This document shows, piece after piece, positions 16,726 to 24,953 of a stretch of DNA of 64,000 nucleotides. Numbering within the stretch: the stretch's first letter is position 1; each line of letters opens with the position of its first letter. The position numbers and the translations under genes are program-made. The notes below the pieces were generated by a model, which saw nothing but the letters and a program-made list of their open reading frames with translations, did no database searches and had not been told where the DNA came from. Source of the stretch: CAWBJO01 sp963789175 (GTDB taxonomy: Bacteria > Pseudomonadota > Alphaproteobacteria > Rhizobiales > Aestuariivirgaceae); the NCBI GenBank assembly GCA_963789175.1, contig CAWBJO010000002.1, forward strand, positions 186,001 through 250,000, written 5' to 3'.

Positions 16726-16860
16726 GCGCCACCGCGGATGCGCGCGCTCCGCATGACCCACCCTACGGGAAGATGATTGCGCGCCCGTCGAAAGCCAGCA
16801 TAACATCTGCCCGCCTCACGGGCGGCCTATTCAAGAATCCAGGCGGTGAAAGGACAAAAC

Positions 16861-18054
16861 ATGGGCAAACCCCCTCCGCGCGACGGCGATCACCACCACG
16901 AGTTCGAGGGAAACCGCAACCTCGACAAGCTGTCGCGCATATCGCAGACGAAGCAGGAAGAGGAGATCAAGCGGTCACTCAGCTTCGGACTCGATGCCGC
17001 ACCATCGATCAATGACCGCACCATTTCGTGCTTCAGCCGCGGCCACCAACCCGCCTTTGCCGGCATCAACACGTTCATGAAATCGCCGTACTGCGAGGAC
17101 ATCCGGGAGATCTCGAAGTACGAGGCGGCGTTCATCGGCGTGCCGTTCGACACCGGAACGACCTACCGGCCGGGCACCCGGTTCGGCCCCCAGGCGGTGC
17201 GGCGCATCTCGGCTCTCTACGACGGCTATTCGGTCGACGGCGCCGCCGACATCTACGAAGAGCTCGACCTGTGCGATGCCGGCGACATCTTCTGCATTCC
17301 CGGCAATATCGAGAAAACCTTCGACCAGGTCACGAAGGCGGTGTCGCACGTCTATACGGCAGGCGTCTTTCCCATCATGTGCGGCGGCGACCACAGCCTC
17401 GGCTTCCCGCACGTCCGCGGCATCGCTCCACACATCGACGGCAATGTCGGCATCATCCACGTCGACCGGCACATCGACATCCAGGAAAAGGACATGGACG
17501 AGCGGATGCACACGACGCCGTGGTACTGGACGACGCATGAGCCGACCCATACGACCCATCGCGATCACAGCCACATGCACGACGTCGGGCTTTCGAACTG
17601 CCATCCGAAGAACCTGGTGCAAATGGGAATCGGCGGCTGGTACGGCTCGCGCCCCGGCACGCTCGTGGCACGCCGGCGCGGCACCAGCGTCATGACGATG
17701 AACGACATCGAGAAGCTCGGGCCGGAAAAGGCGGCGGAGCGGGCACTCGAGCTCGCGTGGGACGGCTGCAAGGCGGTCTACCTGTCGTTCGACATCGACT
17801 CGTTCGATCCGGGCTTCGCCCCAGGAACCGGATCGCCGGAACCCGGCGGCCTGCTGCCGCGCGAGGGCTTCGAACTCGTGCGCCGCATCGCCCGGGAGGG
17901 GCTGTGCGGAATGGAGGTCGTCGAGGTGTCGCCGCCCTACGACGTCAACGACAACACGGCGCAGCTGGCGGCGCGCGTCATCCTCGATGCGCTAGCAGCG
18001 ATGGTCGCTTCGGACAAGCTCGGCCACCGCAGCAGGGTGATGAAGCCCGGATAG
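16861..18054 (+). CDS. Ureohydrolase (agmatinase family), long form resembling guanidine hydrolase
   Basis: The product is 397 residues, clearly longer than ordinary agmatinases (about 300-320), because of an N-terminal extension of roughly 60-70 residues and a histidine-rich insert (HTTPWYWTTHEP to SNCHPKNLVQ, about residues 215-260). The binuclear metal ligands are complete: G-G-D-H, V-D-R-H-I-D and F-D-I-D-S-F-D. The context D-E-R-M-H-T-T-P-W and N-L-V-Q-M-G-I-G-G-W, and the VVEVSPPYDV end, closely recall the nickel-dependent guanidine hydrolase GdmH of cyanobacteria as I remember it. No guanidine riboswitch or HypA/HypB-like chaperone gene was noticed. The family is certain; guanidine specificity is inference. 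Confidence 0.85.
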   Translation: MGKPPPRDGDHHHEFEGNRNLDKLSRISQTKQEEEIKRSLSFGLDAAPSINDRTISCFSRGHQPAFAGINTFMKSPYCEDIREISKYEAAFIGVPFDTGTTYRPGTRFGPQAVRRISALYDGYSVDGAADIYEELDLCDAGDIFCIPGNIEKTFDQVTKAVSHVYTAGVFPIMCGGDHSLGFPHVRGIAPHIDGNVGIIHVDRHIDIQEKDMDERMHTTPWYWTTHEPTHTTHRDHSHMHDVGLSNCHPKNLVQMGIGGWYGSRPGTLVARRRGTSVMTMNDIEKLGPEKAAERALELAWDGCKAVYLSFDIDSFDPGFAPGTGSPEPGGLLPREGFELVRRIAREGLCGMEVVEVSPPYDVNDNTAQLAARVILDALAAMVASDKLGHRSRVMKPG

Positions 18055-18059
18055 GCCCG

Positions 18060-18335
18060 TCAAGTAGGCGTGCTGCGCTCCGGTGCGGCGTAGCCGAAGA
18101 CGAGCTTCAGCAGCGCGGTCAGCGCGACGAGCGCCCACACGCCTTCGAGGAGAACGAAGGGCATGAATTCGACCAGATAGGAGGCGAGGCAGGACAGCGA
18201 CGCGCCGAACAGATTGAGCAGGATGTACGGGTAATTCCCCGGCTGCATCAGCTTCCACAGGTTGAGAAAGAACGCCGCAAGCAACAGCGAAACACCGAAG
18301 AAACCGATCGCCTCCGCAAATGTCATCTCGAACAT
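18060..18335 (-). CDS. Small membrane protein, CBU_0592-like
   Basis: This 91-residue protein has three hydrophobic segments: I-G-F-F-G-V-S-L-L-L-A-A-F-F, a middle ILLNLFGASLSCLAS and an ALVALTALLKLVFG helix. The spacing with G-N-Y-P-Y near residue 35 matches the CBU_0592 family of small integral membrane proteins, whose role is unknown. It is convergent with the ureohydrolase and divergent from the MetX-like gene. No operon partner is seen. Confidence 0.65.
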   Translation of the reverse strand: MFEMTFAEAIGFFGVSLLLAAFFLNLWKLMQPGNYPYILLNLFGASLSCLASYLVEFMPFVLLEGVWALVALTALLKLVFGYAAPERSTPT

Positions 18336-18416
18336 CGTTCAACTCCCCACGGGGTCGTCCCCGATGCCGGTTCGATCTCTCAGGGGATTCCGCGTCGTCG
18401 CGGAGCCGTTTCGCCC

Positions 18417-19442
18417 ATGCCTAGGTCGGCGCTGTCCAGCGATTGCCCGATCTTCGATCTCGGGCCCGTGAAGCTCCAACATGGCGCGACGGCAGATCTT
18501 AGACTGGCATATAAGACATACGGTACGCTTGGCAAGAGACGCGACAACGCCGTGGTCTTGCCGACGTTCTACACCGGCGACCATGTTCGGAGCGAACAGC
18601 TGTTCGGCGCCGGGCGGGCGATCGACCCGACACATCATTTCATCGTGTCCGTCAACCTGATGGGGAACGGCCTCTCCTCTTCGCCGAGCAATACGCCTCC
18701 GCCGCACGACGGGCCTCGCTTTCCCGCCATTACCCTCCACGACAACGTGCGTTTCCAGCACCGGCTGCTCACCGAATTGTGGGACGTGCGCCGCGTCGCC
18801 CTCGTCGCCGGCTGGTCGATGGCGGGATGCCAAGCCTACGAATGGGCGGCACAGTTTCCGGGAATGGTGCGGGCCATCCTTCCCTATTGCGCATCGGCGA
18901 AAACATCGATCCACAACATCGTGTTCCTGGAAGGCGTGAAAGCGGCGCTCTCTGCCGATGCGAGCTTCGAGCGGGGCAACTACACCGTGGCGCCCGAGCG
19001 CGGTCTGAGGGCGTTCGGGCGCGCTTATGCGGGCTGGGCCTATTCGCAGGCCTTCTTCCGGAAGCATCTCTACCGCGAACTCGGCTTTGCGAGCTTCGAG
19101 GAGCTGCTTTCCGACTGGGAGCGCGATCACCTCGATTGGGATGCGAACGATCTTCTCGCCATGCTGTGGTCGTGGCAACGCGGCGACATCAGCGCGAACG
19201 ACCAGTATGGCGACAATTTCGTGAAGGCCCTGTCGGCGATCGAGGCGCGGGCGATCCTGGTGCCATGCAACCAGGATCTCTACTTTCCGCCTGCAGACAA
19301 CGCCTTCGAGGCGCAGCACATGCCGAACGCGGTGCTCCGACCCTTCGATTCGGACTGGGGCCACTCGGCCGGCAGCCCCGGACGCGTGCCGGCGTTCACG
19401 CGCTACTTCGATCGGTGCGCGGCCGAATTGCTCGCCGCATGA
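18417..19442 (+). CDS. Alpha/beta hydrolase, MetX (homoserine O-acetyltransferase)-like
   Basis: The product is 341 residues from the ATG at 18417; the frame continues upstream only as a shadow of the ureohydrolase. The alpha/beta hydrolase triad is visible: nucleophile Ser in G-W-S-M-A-G, Asp in C-N-Q-D-L-Y-F-P, His in W-G-H-S-A-G. The N-terminal LAYKTYGTL and V-L-P-T-F-Y-T-G-D-H segments are those of the MetX/acyltransferase branch. True MetX has G-G-S-M-G-G around the serine, so this paralogue is probably a hydrolase or acyltransferase of another substrate. Its neighbours do not include methionine genes. Confidence 0.75.
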   Translation: MPRSALSSDCPIFDLGPVKLQHGATADLRLAYKTYGTLGKRRDNAVVLPTFYTGDHVRSEQLFGAGRAIDPTHHFIVSVNLMGNGLSSSPSNTPPPHDGPRFPAITLHDNVRFQHRLLTELWDVRRVALVAGWSMAGCQAYEWAAQFPGMVRAILPYCASAKTSIHNIVFLEGVKAALSADASFERGNYTVAPERGLRAFGRAYAGWAYSQAFFRKHLYRELGFASFEELLSDWERDHLDWDANDLLAMLWSWQRGDISANDQYGDNFVKALSAIEARAILVPCNQDLYFPPADNAFEAQHMPNAVLRPFDSDWGHSAGSPGRVPAFTRYFDRCAAELLAA

Positions 19443-19514
19443 CGGCCGCCTCGAGTCTTGCGCCGACCAGCGATCGCGTCTAGTGCAGTGCCGGTATCGT
19501 CACGGGGATGGAAG

Positions 19515-20213
19515 ATGAGCGCAACAGGGATCGCGGAAGGCGTGGAGATGAGGCAGGTCCTGGCGATCAGCTCGAGTCCGCGCCGCAAAGGCAATTCCCG
19601 GCTGCTCGCCGAAGCCGTGCTGGCGGGAGCGGCGGAGACCGGGAGCCACGTGGACCTCGTGCACGTCGCCGACCATGTGGACGGCATGCTGCGGAACTGC
19701 CGCGAATGCCGGCGTCCCGACGGCTCGTGCTCGATCGAAGACGACTATGGAAACGTCTTTCTGTCCAAGTTCCTTCCGGCGGACGCTGTAGTCTTCGCGA
19801 CGCCGATCTGGTGGTACGGCATGTCGGGGCTGCTCAAGACGTTTCTCGACCGGATGTTCTGCTACATCGCCGTTTCGCATCCCGACAACGAGGCCATCCG
19901 CAAGCGGCTGGTCGGCAAGCGGCTGGCCCTGGTGCTGAGTGCGGAGGAAAGCAACTTTGCGGCACGGCTCGGCATCGTCCATCAGGTGCAGGAGCTCTGC
20001 CGTTACATGCATTTCCAGTTCGTCGGCGTGGTGACGGGTATCGGCAACAGTTCAGGCGAAACGGGCGACGACCCGAACGAGCCCATCGGCGCCGCGCGCG
20101 AGCTCGGCAGGCGACTGTTCACGACGGTGGAGACGGACTACAAGCTCGACACCGACCGGCCGGGTCGCGTCTGGGGCGCCGACCGCAGCCGCTTCCCCGC
20201 CTCCTGGCGGTAG
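19515..20213 (+). CDS. NADPH-dependent FMN reductase / flavodoxin-fold protein
   Basis: The product is 232 residues from the ATG at 19515, with alternative starts 57 bases upstream or 33 bases downstream. The FMN phosphate loop is I-S-S-S-P-R-R-K-G-N-S, a C-R-E-C-R-R-P-D-G-S-C cysteine cluster follows near residue 60, and the isoalloxazine loop is ATPIWWYGMSG. This is the iron-sulfur flavoprotein-like/NAD(P)H-dependent FMN reductase type, which passes electrons to oxygenases or quinones. It could supply a flavin or Rieske partner in the neighbouring gene set, but no data in the sequence prove it. Confidence 0.75.
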   Translation: MSATGIAEGVEMRQVLAISSSPRRKGNSRLLAEAVLAGAAETGSHVDLVHVADHVDGMLRNCRECRRPDGSCSIEDDYGNVFLSKFLPADAVVFATPIWWYGMSGLLKTFLDRMFCYIAVSHPDNEAIRKRLVGKRLALVLSAEESNFAARLGIVHQVQELCRYMHFQFVGVVTGIGNSSGETGDDPNEPIGAARELGRRLFTTVETDYKLDTDRPGRVWGADRSRFPASWR

Positions 20214-20307
20214 CCGGTCCAACGCCTTGCTGACGGCCGTGTTAGGTTCTAGGCTTCCGATCGAGCCGAAAACACGCATGGTGACGGTCGTTCCAATAGG
20301 ATAGCTC

Positions 20308-21015
20308 GTGAAAAGATCCGCAAATAAGCGACGAACGCCGCCGGGGCGGCGCCCGGGCAAAGGGGGCAGCGTCGCCTATCCCGAGCGGGCCAACGAGCTC
20401 ATGGCGGCCGCACTCAAGCTGTTCTCGGAGCACGATTTCTCGGCGGTCACGATCAAGGACATCGGCAAATCGGTCGGCGTCAACACGGCGCTCATCTACT
20501 ACTATTTCGAGGACAAGGCCGATCTCTTCCGGGCGAGCCTCAGGCATTCGGTCGACCAGGCGCTGGCCAACTACCGGCGGCTCGGAGAGCGGCATTCGGA
20601 CCCCGTCGATCTCATCACCGACTGGTTCGACAACCACATCGAGCTCGTCACCCCCATTCGCCAGCTGGTCAAGATTATGCTCGACTACTCCACCTCGCGC
20701 AGCAAGAAGGGGATGGTCGACGAGGCGATCAAGCAGTTCTACGACGAAGAGTGCCGCATCCTGTCGGTGGCCGTGCAGCGCGGCATCGAGCTTGAGGTGT
20801 TTCGTGCCGTCGACCCGCAGAAGGCTGCGCACATCGCTTCGACGTACCTGGACGGGATCATGGTCCGGTCGCTGATCCACAAGGAACTCGACATCCGGGC
20901 GGCCGTCCTCGATCTCAAGACGCTGTTTTGGGAGCATCTCGGCTATCACGAGCAGCCGGCGTCGCGGAAGTCGGCGCCGATGCGCATGCTGGCGCACGGA
21001 GCTGCCGGCGAGTAG
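20308..21015 (+). CDS. TetR/AcrR family transcriptional regulator
   Basis: This 235-residue protein starts at a GTG. A basic N-terminal arm is followed by the TetR helix-turn-helix at about residues 25-75 (AALKLFSEHDFSAVTIKDIG, then VNTALIYYYFEDKADLF). The remaining 150 residues are the helical ligand and dimer domain. It is convergent with the DUF1116 gene. An AT-rich imperfect palindrome in the divergent region at 22303 is a plausible operator, so it probably controls DUF1116 and the glutamine-synthetase-like operon. The inducer is unknown. Confidence 0.9.
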   Translation: MKRSANKRRTPPGRRPGKGGSVAYPERANELMAAALKLFSEHDFSAVTIKDIGKSVGVNTALIYYYFEDKADLFRASLRHSVDQALANYRRLGERHSDPVDLITDWFDNHIELVTPIRQLVKIMLDYSTSRSKKGMVDEAIKQFYDEECRILSVAVQRGIELEVFRAVDPQKAAHIASTYLDGIMVRSLIHKELDIRAAVLDLKTLFWEHLGYHEQPASRKSAPMRMLAHGAAGE

Positions 21016-21018
21016 CGC

Positions 21019-22272
21019 TCAGGCGTAGCGCCTTCGATAGGCGGCCGCCGCTTTTTCAAAGCATTCGATCGGTGCACGAACGATGCCGGCCCCAATCTGG
21101 CCGCCGTCACGACCGGCGATGCCGATGTCCATGACAGGCCGAATTTTAGTCGAAAGCACTTTGAAGACGTCGATGCCGGTGGGCGTGCCGCGGTAGCGAA
21201 GATACGGGATCTGGTAGTCCGGATTTTCTCCCCATACGATTTCGTAGAGCTCGAGGTTGCGCGCCACCATCGCCTCGGGAGATCCTCCCTGATAGGACTG
21301 GAGCGGGAAGGCGGCTGCCTGCGCGAAGCCACCGAGCCCGATCGTCTCGGTGATGATGCTCTCGCCGCCCATCCAGGTGATCTCGTCTTCGCCGTGACCC
21401 TCGAACAGACGGGCCTCGACCGTCGCGTGCGGACCGGTGAACCACTCGTCGCCCAGTCCCGAGACGCGGATCGCGAAGCCTTCGCAGTTGAAGGCCATGG
21501 CGGTGACGAGGCTCGAGGCTTCGACACCGTGCGCCGCATCGGCGGTGGCTTTCGCGGCCGCCATCGACACGCGGAGAAAGAAGTAGTTGTCCTCGGTGAT
21601 GGCAGTGAGGGCCGTCTCGACGCTGTCGGGATCATCGACCGCCATGCGGACGAGAGCCGGGGAAATTTGACGCATGAACAGCAGCGATGCAGCGGTATTG
21701 CGGCTGTGCAGCTCGTCACCCATGTGGAGGGCGCGCTTCATCAGCGGCTTAAGCGGAAGTCCGCCGGTGCGGCGAACCGCCTCGGCCACGACGGGGGCAA
21801 CGAGGTTCTGGGTGTGGAGCAGGCGGTCGCGGACGCCGTCGTCGTAGACGCCGTAGTTCAGGCGTCGTGGGTTCGTTCCTTCGTAGAAATTGCAGTAGCC
21901 GACATTGCCGGCCGTCGTATTGCGGACGACGAAGACCGGCATCGAGGCCGAGTAAACGCCGGCCAGAGAGCCCACGCAGCCATGGGCGTGGCAACCGTCG
22001 ACAGAAATTTCGCCGCGCTCGAGCTTGGCTTCGGCATCCGCGGCATCGCGGGCAAGCCCTTCGAATAGAGCCGCACCGACGACGGCGCGCCGCTGACCGC
22101 CCTGGTAGCGCGACCAGGCCATCGGCGGACCGGACGTCAGGATGAGATTGGCCGCCATGCCGGGAACTGCGGAAACAGCAGGCGCAATCGCCTCGAGGAC
22201 GGGTGCAGCAGTCGTGAGACGGACAAAGGCCTCGGTGTTGGCGCTCGAACGACGGCTCTCGATATCACCCAT
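21019..22272 (-). CDS. DUF1116 family protein (YlbE/YahG-like)
   Basis: This 417-residue protein has the long G-C-H-x-H-G-C-V-G and RNTTAGNVGYCNFYEGTNPRRLNYG stretches that mark the DUF1116 family. In E. coli, YlbE works with FdrA and YlbF in oxamate carbamoyl transfer at the end of allantoin use. Here neither an FdrA-like nor a carbamate-kinase gene accompanies it, so the protein may act alone or with genes elsewhere. It is divergent from the operon starting at 22514 and convergent with the TetR gene. A role in carbamoyl or ureido nitrogen metabolism would suit the ureohydrolases nearby but is inference. Confidence 0.78.
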   Translation of the reverse strand: MGDIESRRSSANTEAFVRLTTAAPVLEAIAPAVSAVPGMAANLILTSGPPMAWSRYQGGQRRAVVGAALFEGLARDAADAEAKLERGEISVDGCHAHGCVGSLAGVYSASMPVFVVRNTTAGNVGYCNFYEGTNPRRLNYGVYDDGVRDRLLHTQNLVAPVVAEAVRRTGGLPLKPLMKRALHMGDELHSRNTAASLLFMRQISPALVRMAVDDPDSVETALTAITEDNYFFLRVSMAAAKATADAAHGVEASSLVTAMAFNCEGFAIRVSGLGDEWFTGPHATVEARLFEGHGEDEITWMGGESIITETIGLGGFAQAAAFPLQSYQGGSPEAMVARNLELYEIVWGENPDYQIPYLRYRGTPTGIDVFKVLSTKIRPVMDIGIAGRDGGQIGAGIVRAPIECFEKAAAAYRRRYA

Positions 22273-22302
22273 GTCTTCCCGCCCGCATACGCCGTTGAAA
22301 AC

Positions 22303-22320
22303 TAATTGACCGATTAATTA
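22303..22320. promoter_or_regulatory. Candidate TetR-type operator in the divergent intergenic region
   Basis: TAATTGACCGATTAATTA at 22303-22320 is an imperfect inverted repeat (14 of 18 positions symmetrical) in an AT-rich island within high-GC DNA. It lies 31 bases before the start of the DUF1116 gene, where it would cover the promoter. The rest of 22273-22513 shows no other clear site. Confidence 0.45.
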
Positions 22321-22513
22321 ACCTCTGACACCATGGCGCGCAAATGTTATCCGTCGGCGCACGCAGCAGCGGCGGAGGCAGGAGGGGAGAAACGCACACG
22401 CGCGGGGAGGCACGTCCGTTCGGCAATGCCGATTGCGGCACACGCACGGCCGCCCCACCCATTCCCGCACCACCTCGAAACGCGCTTCTCAACCATGCAA
22501 AGGCGGAGCATCC

Positions 22514-23917
22514 GTGAACGACGAAACCTCCAGAAACGCGCCCGGCAAGTCAACGGCTCGACCGAAGGACAACGAAACGGCGGCCGGGCTGCGCGGCAGG
22601 CTCGAAGGCGAGGGCGTCAAGTATCTGCTGTCGAGTTACGTCGACATGCACGGCGTTCCGAAAGCGAAGATGGTTCCGCTCAGCCATCTCGAGCAGATGC
22701 TCGGCGGTTCGGAGCTGTTCACCGGTGCGGCGCTCGAAGGCGTGCCGCAGGACGTCAGCGAGGAGGAGGTCGCGGCGCATCCCGATCCCGCCTCGTGCAT
22801 CGTGCTGCCGTGGAACAGAGAGGTGGCGTGGTTCGCGAGCAACCTGTGGAGCCGCGGCAAGCCGTTCGAGGCTTGCAGCCGCACCATCCTCAGCAACGTG
22901 ATGGCGAGCGCCGCCCAGAAAGGTTTCGTGCCGCAGCTCGGCATGGAGGCGGAGTTCTTCGTATTCCGCAGCGGCGCCGACGGCTCGTTCCATCCGATCT
23001 CCGAGCGCAAGCACCTGGACAAGCCGGCCTACGACGTCGTCCGGCTGCTCGACAACATGGGCTGGATGGGAGAGCTCGTCGACGCCATGAACAGCCTCGG
23101 CTGGGATGTCTATTCCCTCGACCACGAGGATGGCATCGGCCAGTTCGAGGTGGATTTCATCTATTCCGACGGCCTGACGATGGCCGACCGCTACGTCTTT
23201 TTCCGGATGATGGCCAACGAGATCGCCGGGCGGCACGGCGGCTTCGCTAGCTTCATGCCGAAGCCCTATCCCGACCGGGCGGGAAGCGGCGCGCACTACA
23301 ACATCTCGATCAAGGATAAATCCAGCGGGCGCAACCTGTTCCTCGACGAGAAGGACGCGCGCGGCTGCAAGCTCTCAAAGATCGGCTACCAGTTCATCGC
23401 CGGCGTCCTCAGACACATGCCGGCGATCTGCGCCGTCGCCGCGCCAACCGTCAACAGCTACAAGCGGCTGGTGCTAAAGGGCAGCCAGTCGGGATTCACC
23501 TGGGCGCCGGTCTTCGTCTGCTACGGCAACAACAACCGCACCAACACGGTACGCATTCCGCTCGCCGGAGGGCGCATCGAGCTGCGGGCGGCCGACAGCG
23601 CGTGCAATCCCTATCTCGGAATCGCGATGGTCCTGCAGGCGGGCCTCGAAGGCATCGCCGAGGGACTCGACCCGGGCGAGCCGCGCACTGACAACATGTA
23701 CGTGAAGACCGAAGAAGAACTGAAGAAGCTCGGCGTCGCGCATTTGCCGGAAACCCTCGAGGAGGCGCTCGACGCCTTCGAAGCCGATCCGCTCGGCGTG
23801 AGGGTGATGGGCCAGACGATGCGCGACACGTGGCTCGAAAACAAGCGCAACGAATGGAACAACTATGTGCACCACGTTTCCGACTGGGAGCATTCGCGCT
23901 ATCTTCGGATGTTCTAG
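22514..23917 (+). CDS. Glutamine synthetase family ligase (GlnT / gamma-glutamyl-amide synthetase type)
   Basis: The product is 467 residues from a GTG at 22514 with AAGGCGGAG just upstream; the frame also runs back to 22433. The catalytic set is present: M-E-A-E-F-F (metal glutamates), D-H-E-D-G-I-G-Q-F-E, G-S-G-A-H-Y-N, N-N-R-T-N-T-V-R and RIELRAAD. The whole resembles rhizobial GlnT (type III glutamate-ammonia ligase), a group that includes gamma-glutamylmethylamide synthetase. It therefore joins ammonia or a small amine to glutamate using ATP. It heads a run of same-strand genes with metallophosphoesterase, permease and ABC importer. The amine used is unknown; methylamine would fit the Rieske oxygenase downstream. 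Confidence 0.85.
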   Translation: MNDETSRNAPGKSTARPKDNETAAGLRGRLEGEGVKYLLSSYVDMHGVPKAKMVPLSHLEQMLGGSELFTGAALEGVPQDVSEEEVAAHPDPASCIVLPWNREVAWFASNLWSRGKPFEACSRTILSNVMASAAQKGFVPQLGMEAEFFVFRSGADGSFHPISERKHLDKPAYDVVRLLDNMGWMGELVDAMNSLGWDVYSLDHEDGIGQFEVDFIYSDGLTMADRYVFFRMMANEIAGRHGGFASFMPKPYPDRAGSGAHYNISIKDKSSGRNLFLDEKDARGCKLSKIGYQFIAGVLRHMPAICAVAAPTVNSYKRLVLKGSQSGFTWAPVFVCYGNNNRTNTVRIPLAGGRIELRAADSACNPYLGIAMVLQAGLEGIAEGLDPGEPRTDNMYVKTEEELKKLGVAHLPETLEEALDAFEADPLGVRVMGQTMRDTWLENKRNEWNNYVHHVSDWEHSRYLRMF

Positions 23918-23926
23918 CGCGGGAGT

Positions 23927-24913
23927 ATGCCGGCGATGTTCTGGAAAAAGAAACCGGCAGGCGGCGACACGCTGGTCATCTTCTTTGCCAGCGACCTGCA
24001 CGGCTCCAACGTCTGCTTCAGGAAGTTCCTCAATGCGGCACAATTCTACAAGGCCAACGTCCTGATCATGGGCGGCGATATCACCGGCAAGGCGCTGATG
24101 CCGATCTGCGAGCAGGACGACGGCACGTTCCTCGCGTTCCGGTCGGGAGCCACCACGCGCCTGTCGACCAAAGACGAGGTCGACCAGTTCACAAAGCTGA
24201 CCTCGGACCAGGGCTTCTATCCGTGCGTCATGCGGGAGGAGGAGTACCGCGGCCTGCGCGACGACGAGGACAGGCGGCACGAACTCTTCAAGAAGCTGGT
24301 GGTGGAGCGGGTGCGCGAGTGGTGCGAGCTCGCAGGCCAGAAAATGGCGGGCAGCGAAATTCCCGTCATCTCGGCGCCCGGCAACGACGATTTCCTGGAG
24401 ATCGATGCGGTGCTGCGGGCCTCGCCGCACGTTCAGTTCCACGAGATGGAAGTGACCGAGCTCAAGGGCTACGAAATACTCCACTGCGGCGGGTCGAACT
24501 ACACGCCATGGAACACGGACCGCGAGTACAGCGAGGACGAATACGTTCAGCGTTTCGCGGAGCTCATGCCACAGGTCAAGGACATGACACGATGCATCTT
24601 CAACGTGCACGTGCCGCCGCACGGCACGGCCCTCGACGCCTGCTCCAAGCTCGATGAGAATCTCCAGGTCGTCTACGAGATGGGCAATCCCGTGCAGATG
24701 CACGCCGGCAGCACGACCGTCCACAAGGTCATCGAGGAGCGTCAGCCGCTGCTCGGCCTGCACGGACACATACACGAGGGCAGGGGAAACATCAGGATCG
24801 GCAGGACGGTGTGCGTCAATCCGGGAAGCGTTTACCCGGAGGGACTGTTGCAGGGCGCACTCGTCACGCTGGGCGACGGGCAGGTGAAAGCCGTGCACAT
24901 GACGCAAGGCTAG
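23927..24913 (+). CDS. Metallophosphoesterase (calcineurin-like)
   Basis: This 328-residue protein has the full metallophosphoesterase ligand set: S-D-L-H-G (D-x-H), M-G-G-D-I-T, P-G-N-D-D (usually GNHD), N-V-H-V-P-P-H and G-L-H-G-H-I-H. The core begins at about residue 15 and reaches the C-terminus. Such enzymes split phosphomonoesters or phosphodiesters, including cyclic and dinucleotides. It begins nine bases after the ligase gene. Together with the nucleotidyltransferase-like gene at 26600 it could form an on/off modification pair, but this is speculation. No signal peptide is present, so it is cytoplasmic. Confidence 0.85.
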   Translation: MPAMFWKKKPAGGDTLVIFFASDLHGSNVCFRKFLNAAQFYKANVLIMGGDITGKALMPICEQDDGTFLAFRSGATTRLSTKDEVDQFTKLTSDQGFYPCVMREEEYRGLRDDEDRRHELFKKLVVERVREWCELAGQKMAGSEIPVISAPGNDDFLEIDAVLRASPHVQFHEMEVTELKGYEILHCGGSNYTPWNTDREYSEDEYVQRFAELMPQVKDMTRCIFNVHVPPHGTALDACSKLDENLQVVYEMGNPVQMHAGSTTVHKVIEERQPLLGLHGHIHEGRGNIRIGRTVCVNPGSVYPEGLLQGALVTLGDGQVKAVHMTQG

Positions 24914-24953
24914 CGCCCATCGACGGGAAGGGAACGAGAAGGGGAGTACGGAC

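Noticed and set aside
16726..16860. Guanidine riboswitch ahead of the long ureohydrolase
   Set aside because: The 135-base gap contains a short GC hairpin but not the conserved elements of a ykkC-type RNA that I could recognise; a covariance search would be needed.
17757..18416. A 220-residue N-terminal extension of the MetX-like protein
   Set aside because: This part lies across the ureohydrolase gene and a membrane-protein gene in other frames and is an arginine-rich shadow; the fold begins right after the ATG at 18417.
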